A DNA stretch of 64,000 bases from Verrucomicrobiota bacterium (GTDB taxonomy: Bacteria > Verrucomicrobiota > Verrucomicrobiae > Limisphaerales > UBA11358): NCBI GenBank assembly GCA_014860005.1, contig JACZKP010000076.1, positions 124,001-188,000 of the forward strand, given 5' to 3'. A program made the position numbers and the translations under genes. The notes under the pieces are model-generated. The model was not told where the DNA came from. It ran no database searches and saw only the letters and a program-made list of their open reading frames with translations. Below, piece after piece: positions 59,606-64,000 of the stretch; within the stretch, counting starts at the first letter, position 1; each line of letters opens with the position of its first letter.

Positions 59606-59883
59606 GCGCTGGCCGGGCGTGATGAACTTGGCCGGCCTGGCATCGCGTCGGGCGGATTACTCCTTGCGCTGCCTATCCCGATACCATTCGCCAACGCGGT
59701 CCCGGCTTGGACCGTGGTATTCCTGGCCGCAGGCATAATGCAGCGAGACGGACTGCTGGTATTGCTTGGTCACCTGATGACGCTCGGTTCGTGGGCGTTC
59801 ATTGGCTTGTGCTGGCTGCTTGGCACCAAAAGCCTCGACAGGTCGCTGGAGCATTTCAGCCTCTTCTCACTCTCCTCGTGCTG
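59606..59883 (+). pseudogene. Probable remnant of an ExoD-family membrane protein gene
   Basis: One frame reads ADAFPPALAGRDELGRPGIA, then LPIPIPFANAVPAWTVVFLA and IMQRDGLLVLLGHLMTLGS, with a stop after FSLFSLSSC. The PIPFANxxPA and RDGLLxLxG patterns are typical of ExoD proteins. The normal start region is missing and I find no clear ribosome site, so it is probably the 3' two-thirds of a broken gene. Otherwise the 454-bp gap holds nothing. Confidence 0.5.
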
Positions 59884-59949
59884 AGGCAGGTGGCAGGAAA
59901 AGTGTTGATCCCGACGGGCGGAACCCGCTTCAAGCGGAGGCTGGCTTGT

Positions 59950-61203
59950 TCAATCCGGCCAGAAGGCCAGCAGCGCCGCGCCCGCCGCCGCCGCGATGCC
60001 GAAACTCACCGCCACACGTCCGAACAGGCGACGCTCGCCCAGCACGGCCACCGTGCCCGCCTTGAAAGCCAGGTTCGCCATCGAGGCCACCACGATCAGC
60101 CGCCAGCCTGTGCCCGCCGAAATCTGCTCCGTGTTCACCATCTGCGTGACGGAGAGCGTGATGGCGTCCATGTCGGTCAACCCCGACAGCACCGCCACGG
60201 CGTAAAGCCCGCTCTGGCCGAAGTATTCCCTCGCCGCCGCAATCGCCAGGAGCACCAGCGCGTAGAGCAGGCCGAAGACGATGGCCGGTTTCAGTTCGGT
60301 CGGATTCTCCTGCTCCGGCATCGAGGGGGCGGCCTCGTCGCGTCCGCGCAGATTCCACCAGCCCAGCACCGCGAGCACGGCGAACATCACGACGAGCGGC
60401 ACGAGCGCCACGCGGATGAATTGCGGCGCGGTTGCGCCGATGAGGATGCCCAACCGCACGAACACGATGGCCGACGCCACGATGATGACGAAGGCGGCCA
60501 GCCCCGGCGTCTGCGGCGACTGGCGGCTGCGCCGCGCCAGGCTCACCGTCGTGGCCGTGCTGGAGATGAGTCCGCCGAGCACCCCGCTGGCCCAAGCGCC
60601 GGCGCGCGCGCCCAGGAACTTGTAAACGACGTAACCGCCCAGGCTGATGCCGACGATGAGCACGACCATCAGCCAGATCTTGAAAGGATTGAGCACCGCG
60701 AACGGGCCGAAATAGCGGTTCGGCAACACCGGCAGGATGACCAGCGAGATGAGGGCGAACTGCATGATGGCCGTGAAATCGCGGTCGCCGATTTTCGCCG
60801 CCAGTGTGTGCATCTGCGGTTTCAAGTGCAGGAGCACGGCTACCGCGCCGCCAATGGCGATGGCGATGGCGGTCGAGCCGACCATCAAGTAAGCCCCCAC
60901 GGCGAACATGACCAGCAGGGCGACTTCGCTGGTGACCCCGGGCCGGTCCTCCTGCGCCCGCAGCGAAGCCAGGTTGCCGCCCACAATGACCAGGGCCAGG
61001 CCGCCGAAGGCCACGGCCACGAGCCATCCGCCAAGGTGCGGCGCAATCAGCGCACACAATGCGCCGAGCACGGTGACGAGCGGGAAGGTGCGTATGCCCG
61101 CCAACCGCGCGTCGGTTCGCTGGCGCTGCAAGCCGACGAGCAGGCCCAGCCCGAGGGCAATCCCCAGGCGGCTGAACGTTTCGGTTAGCTCAAGCACCGG
61201 CAC
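59950..61203 (-). CDS. MgtC/DUF4010-family membrane protein
   Basis: The 417-aa protein has about 11 membrane helices. Its N-terminal part is MgtC-like (GIALGLGLLVGLQRQRTDAR, GIRTFPLVTVLGAL); the C-terminal part is DUF4010 (GLISSTATTVSLARRS, LSGLTDMDAITLSVTQM). Function is uncertain: some relatives are linked to Mg2+ or stress homeostasis. It starts divergently from the small membrane genes at 61580. Confidence 0.9.
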   Translation of the reverse strand: MPVLELTETFSRLGIALGLGLLVGLQRQRTDARLAGIRTFPLVTVLGALCALIAPHLGGWLVAVAFGGLALVIVGGNLASLRAQEDRPGVTSEVALLVMFAVGAYLMVGSTAIAIAIGGAVAVLLHLKPQMHTLAAKIGDRDFTAIMQFALISLVILPVLPNRYFGPFAVLNPFKIWLMVVLIVGISLGGYVVYKFLGARAGAWASGVLGGLISSTATTVSLARRSRQSPQTPGLAAFVIIVASAIVFVRLGILIGATAPQFIRVALVPLVVMFAVLAVLGWWNLRGRDEAAPSMPEQENPTELKPAIVFGLLYALVLLAIAAAREYFGQSGLYAVAVLSGLTDMDAITLSVTQMVNTEQISAGTGWRLIVVASMANLAFKAGTVAVLGERRLFGRVAVSFGIAAAAGAALLAFWPD

Positions 61204-61579
61204 AGGCGAAGCCTATTGCCTTTGCTCCGCAGGAACAAGCCGCGTCTGATTTACGTGCGGCCACGGAAGGCTGCTGCGCCACCGTTTCGTGCCTATTCGT
61301 GCGAGGCAGCTTGCCCTTGGATCGTCTGACCGTTAGTTTGTCAACGCAGCGTAAAAGGGTCTGGGGGAACTTCCCCTGGAGGCAACTGGATGGTCGGGCC
61401 GCCATCCGATGAACTGAATTGCATTTTATGCAATGAAACATCGGACCTTGTTGTGCCTGAATTGTCATTCCCATTGAGACGGGTTTTGCTCGCTTCGTTT
61501 TGAGCATCGCGCGACGACGCGCGCTAATTCCCTCTTCAAATCGGGTGTTGATTCAACCCACAGCCGAGTCCTTCCAGTT
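61204..61579. promoter_or_regulatory. Divergent intergenic region with two short palindromes
   Basis: This 376-bp region holds GGGGAA-C-TTCCCC (61364-61376) and TTGCAT-TTT-ATGCAA (61419-61433), which could be protein-binding sites for the divergent genes. No gene or known element is seen. Confidence 0.4.
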
Positions 61580-62014
61580 ATGAGCAAGAAAATGGCAGGT
61601 ATTCTGATCGCATACGGCGTGGTGTTGGCTGGCCTTGGCCTCATTTTGCAGAAGATCGCACCGGCAGTTGGCCGGGTCGCATTTTTTGCGGGCGTTGCCG
61701 GTGGCGCGTTGAGCTTGGTCTGGGGTGTCGCAGCACTGGCAGGACTCAAGGGCCGCGTCTGGGCCACCCTTAGCGCAATTGCGATGATCGTCGTGTTGTT
61801 GACCCAGGCGGTGAGTGTCTGGACGACTTCCGCCACCGGCGGAACGATCCGGCTGGTCGTCACAGTGATGTTCCTCATGACAATGGGAATGTTACTGTAT
61901 CTGTTCCACGGTGAGCGCCCGCCGGAGTTTTATGAACGTGGAGCGACTCGGCACGACAATCCGGCCTCGGGTCGGAATGAAGTGCAACCGGGGGACACGC
62001 GGTCTCGCCGATGA
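61580..62014 (+). CDS. Small four-helix membrane protein
   Basis: The 144-aa protein has four hydrophobic segments (ILIAYGVVLAGLGLIL, FFAGVAGGALSLVWGVAAL, LSAIAMIVVLLTQAVSVW, LVVTVMFLMTMGMLLYLF) and a polar C-terminal tail. It has TMEM14-like Gly spacing (GxxAGGxSLVxG) but I cannot assign a function. It overlaps the next gene by ATGA, which encodes a related protein. Confidence 0.75.
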   Translation: MSKKMAGILIAYGVVLAGLGLILQKIAPAVGRVAFFAGVAGGALSLVWGVAALAGLKGRVWATLSAIAMIVVLLTQAVSVWTTSATGGTIRLVVTVMFLMTMGMLLYLFHGERPPEFYERGATRHDNPASGRNEVQPGDTRSRR

Positions 62015-62373
62015 ACGTGAATATCCATTTCGACCTGGTCCTCTACGGAATGATCCTTGCGGGGCTGGGCGTGCTGGCGCACCGGCTCGCTCCCGATTTC
62101 GGATATGCGACTCTGATCACCGGAATAGCGGGCGGCAGTGCGTCCGTATTTTGGGGAGTGCTCGGCCTTCGGGGTTTTCGGCGGCGCATCTGGCCGATCA
62201 GCACCTTGCTGGTCGTGGCCGTCCTGTTGCTGATGCAGGCGGTCCGAGCCTGGCTGCAAATCAAAAGGGGCGACGAAACATTCAAGCCCGTGGCCGTGAT
62301 TCTGACGGTGCTGCTGGCGTTTGGGATCGGGCAATTGGTCAATCTCGCGAAAGCGACAGACCGCGCCGAGTGA
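62011..62373 (+). CDS. Small four-helix membrane protein, paralogue of the previous gene
   Basis: The 120-aa protein aligns with the preceding protein (VLYGMILAGLGVLAHRLAP, LITGIAGGSASVFWGVLGLRG, LLVVAVLLLMQAVRAWL). The tandem pair is translationally coupled, so they may form a heteromer. Function is unknown. Confidence 0.75.
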   Translation: MNVNIHFDLVLYGMILAGLGVLAHRLAPDFGYATLITGIAGGSASVFWGVLGLRGFRRRIWPISTLLVVAVLLLMQAVRAWLQIKRGDETFKPVAVILTVLLAFGIGQLVNLAKATDRAE

Positions 62374-62438
62374 CGCATGAAGCGGTGTGCGACGCGGTTT
62401 GCCGCCGCTCCACGCACGCGTTAAGCTGGAACGAACCG

Positions 62439-63293
62439 ATGACCCGATTCCTCCTCACTGCGGACCTGCACCAGTTCATCCCGAAGTGGGAACAACTGGT
62501 CGCGGCGACGATTCAGGAGCGACCGCATTTCCTCCTGATTGCCGGCGATCTGCTGCCCAAGACCACGCCCGCGGCCCAGCGGCAATTCTTCACTGAAATG
62601 CGACGACATCTGACCCGGATGAAAGCCGAGGCTGGCGCGCGGGTGCTGCTTTACCTGGGCAATGACGACGCGCATCCGTTGGAGTCATTGCTGGACGAGC
62701 TGCAATCCGCAGGTCTGTGCGTCAATTTGAACGACCGCGTTCACCGCGAGGCGGGTTTCGCCTTTTGCGGCATGAACCGGGTGCGGGATTATCCCTTCGG
62801 CTACAAACACTGGTGCGCGCCCGACGGCGATTTTGTCGTCTGCCCGGAACAACTCGGCCCGCCGGTGTCGTGCAACGAGCACGGTGAATACGTGCCCATC
62901 GGCAATCTGCATTCGTATTCGTCCGCCAAGCCGAGCCTGCTGGAACGTCTCAACGCCCTGAAGCAACAGCTTCAGCCGGGAGAGATGCAGCGCAGCGTCT
63001 GGATGATTCACCAACCGCCGTCGGGATTGGGGATGGACGTTTGCGGGAACGGCCAGCAAGTCGGTTCACCGAACGTGCTTCGTTTTATCGAAGACAATCA
63101 GCCCTTGTTCGGATTGAGCGGGCACATCCACGAATCGCCTTACCAACCCGGCGGCGCGTGGACGGCTTTGGTGGACAAGACGCGCTGGTTTCAGCCCGGC
63201 CAGGAAGCGCGCCAGTTGCACTCCGTCGGCTTGGAAGTCGCCAAGGATTTCACCATTCAGAACATCCGGCACAGCGTGTTCGGGGAAACTTGA
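62439..63293 (+). CDS. Calcineurin-like metallophosphoesterase
   Basis: The 284-aa protein has metal-ligand motifs in order: LLTADLHQF, LLIAGDLLPK, LYLGNDDAH (GNH/D type), MIHQPPS and GLSGHIHES. The substrate is unknown; such enzymes cleave nucleotides, phosphoproteins or phosphodiesters. The start at 62439 gives MTRFLLTADLH directly at the first motif. A 118-bp relic of the same gene lies at 45205-45322. Confidence 0.88.
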   Translation: MTRFLLTADLHQFIPKWEQLVAATIQERPHFLLIAGDLLPKTTPAAQRQFFTEMRRHLTRMKAEAGARVLLYLGNDDAHPLESLLDELQSAGLCVNLNDRVHREAGFAFCGMNRVRDYPFGYKHWCAPDGDFVVCPEQLGPPVSCNEHGEYVPIGNLHSYSSAKPSLLERLNALKQQLQPGEMQRSVWMIHQPPSGLGMDVCGNGQQVGSPNVLRFIEDNQPLFGLSGHIHESPYQPGGAWTALVDKTRWFQPGQEARQLHSVGLEVAKDFTIQNIRHSVFGET

Positions 63294-63338
63294 TTGACTG
63301 GCATGCGCCCGAAGGAGGGTGTTACGAATTGAATAGTG

Positions 63339-64000
63339 CTACCCCTTGATTTTATTCGGTGAAATCGTGGTCGGTTGTTTTTCTGGGTTTTTGAGATTTT
63401 CCCAATCCCAACTCATTTGTCGGGGCAAGAGCGCCTCTAAGGGCTGACTTTCCTGTGGCGCATTCATCAATGCTATTGCCCTGAGCAATCCGGCAGCATC
63501 GGCCAACAGACTCATTGTCCAGGTCAGGCGCAGGCTGTTTAAGAACATGCCATTGAGGCCCAAAATATTCTTTTCAAAAGCCTGGCATGGCTCCACCCAC
63601 GAACGCACTTGCAGGAGGAGTCGCCGAGCGACGATGGTGTTCAACGGCAACAAGCCTAACAATGTCTCACTGAGTTCCGGTGGGTAGCCAAATTCTTTGG
63701 TGCAGGTGCTGGCCTCCCAGCAGTAGCGGCAGAGACTTTCAGCCGCAGGCACGCCAAACCAATGGAGCGCGTCGATTGCCTCATAACCCAACCACTGCAA
63801 CGGCTGGCCCTGCTGACAGCTCATTTGATCCCAAGCGTCGAACGGTTCAATGATACGCATGTCCGTTTTTAATTTGGTGACCACCGCCACGTTCCATTGC
63901 TGCCGAATCTCCTGCTTGGTTTGCTGGTGAATGTAACCCAGATCGCCGGTCACAATATCCGGACGCCAGCCGAACCGCTGCTGGCATTGCCGGATGCTCG
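63339..64000 (-). mobile_element. Transposase gene of an IS, C-terminal part (runs off the right edge)
   Basis: The frame is open to the right edge, so the gene start lies outside. It reads RFGWRPDIVTGDLGYIHQQT, where the Asp fits a DDE catalytic position, and further on has Cys/Trp-rich CRYCWEASTCTKEFGY. The lower GC of 63300-64000 differs from the neighbours. Base change from host-like to AT-richer sequence at about 63318 (TGTTACGAATTGAATAGTG) probably marks the element end. The IS family was not identified. Confidence 0.7.

Noticed and set aside
61419..61433. Perfect AT-rich palindrome TTGCAT-TTT-ATGCAA as a named operator
   Set aside because: Short, single copy and no known regulator site matches; kept only as part of the intergenic description.
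1..64000. CRISPR arrays, tRNA or rRNA genes
   Set aside because: No evenly spaced identical repeats and no tRNA- or rRNA-like sequence was seen on reading either strand.

Overview
The window is high-GC bacterial DNA with dense operons that are often linked by ATGA stop/start overlaps. Gene content (paired prepilins, a FloA/NfeD membrane-domain cluster, phosphoketolase plus acetate kinase, a membrane pyrophosphatase, very many universal stress proteins) suits the Planctomycetes-Verrucomicrobia-Chlamydiae group, most likely Verrucomicrobiota. That assignment is an inference; no rRNA or ribosomal marker lies in the window.

Region 1 (1-15.1 kb) looks like an accessory DNA-metabolism block. It holds the tail of a proline-rich membrane/coiled-coil protein, a sigma-70 factor, a small wing-like protein, two prepilins on the opposite strand, and a tight plus-strand operon. 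The operon encodes a vWA protein, an unknown 170-aa protein, a 1338-aa SF2 helicase, a DnaN-type sliding clamp, a MoxR-type AAA+ ATPase and an unknown acidic protein. A possible DNA-binding protein, a small Ala/Gly/Ser protein and a FEN-type 5' nuclease follow. It resembles a plasmid, phage or integrated-element replication module, or an unrecognised clamp/helicase/MoxR-vWA system.

Region 2 (15.3-52.8 kb) is a minus-strand energy- and stress-survival island of five consecutive transcription units. It encodes ten universal stress proteins (about 20 Usp domains), two CtpF-like P-type ATPases, Mg2+ and phosphate transporters, phosphoketolase and acetate kinase (ATP from sugar phosphates without full glycolysis), and a ribosome hibernation factor. 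It also encodes FloA/NfeD, a sulfide/persulfide detoxification operon and a K+-dependent-type membrane pyrophosphatase. The first gene of each of the five units is preceded, 65-154 nt from its start codon, by a copy of the same 134-148 bp element. Each copy can form an outer GGTGG(C)/(G)CCACC stem and a terminal GCTGGC-ACAAC-GCCAGC hairpin. This one-element-per-operon arrangement is the main discovery candidate: an undescribed leader RNA, promoter cassette or mobile regulatory repeat tying the island into one regulon.

Region 3 (53.1-63.3 kb), mostly plus strand, continues the theme with a ClpP-class NfeD protease, a pyruvate-kinase-like enzyme without the C-terminal domain, a site-2 protease with CBS domains, cardiolipin synthase, an MgtC/DUF4010 membrane protein, two small membrane proteins and a calcineurin-like phosphoesterase. 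A truncated transposase gene runs off the right edge.

The island is full of recent duplication scars: fragments of usp, tauE, an sqr-like oxidoreductase, dps, the phosphoesterase, the nfeD tail and exoD, a frameshifted membrane gene, and an Npt/CorC chimera. Together they suggest repeated segmental shuffling of one set of survival genes.
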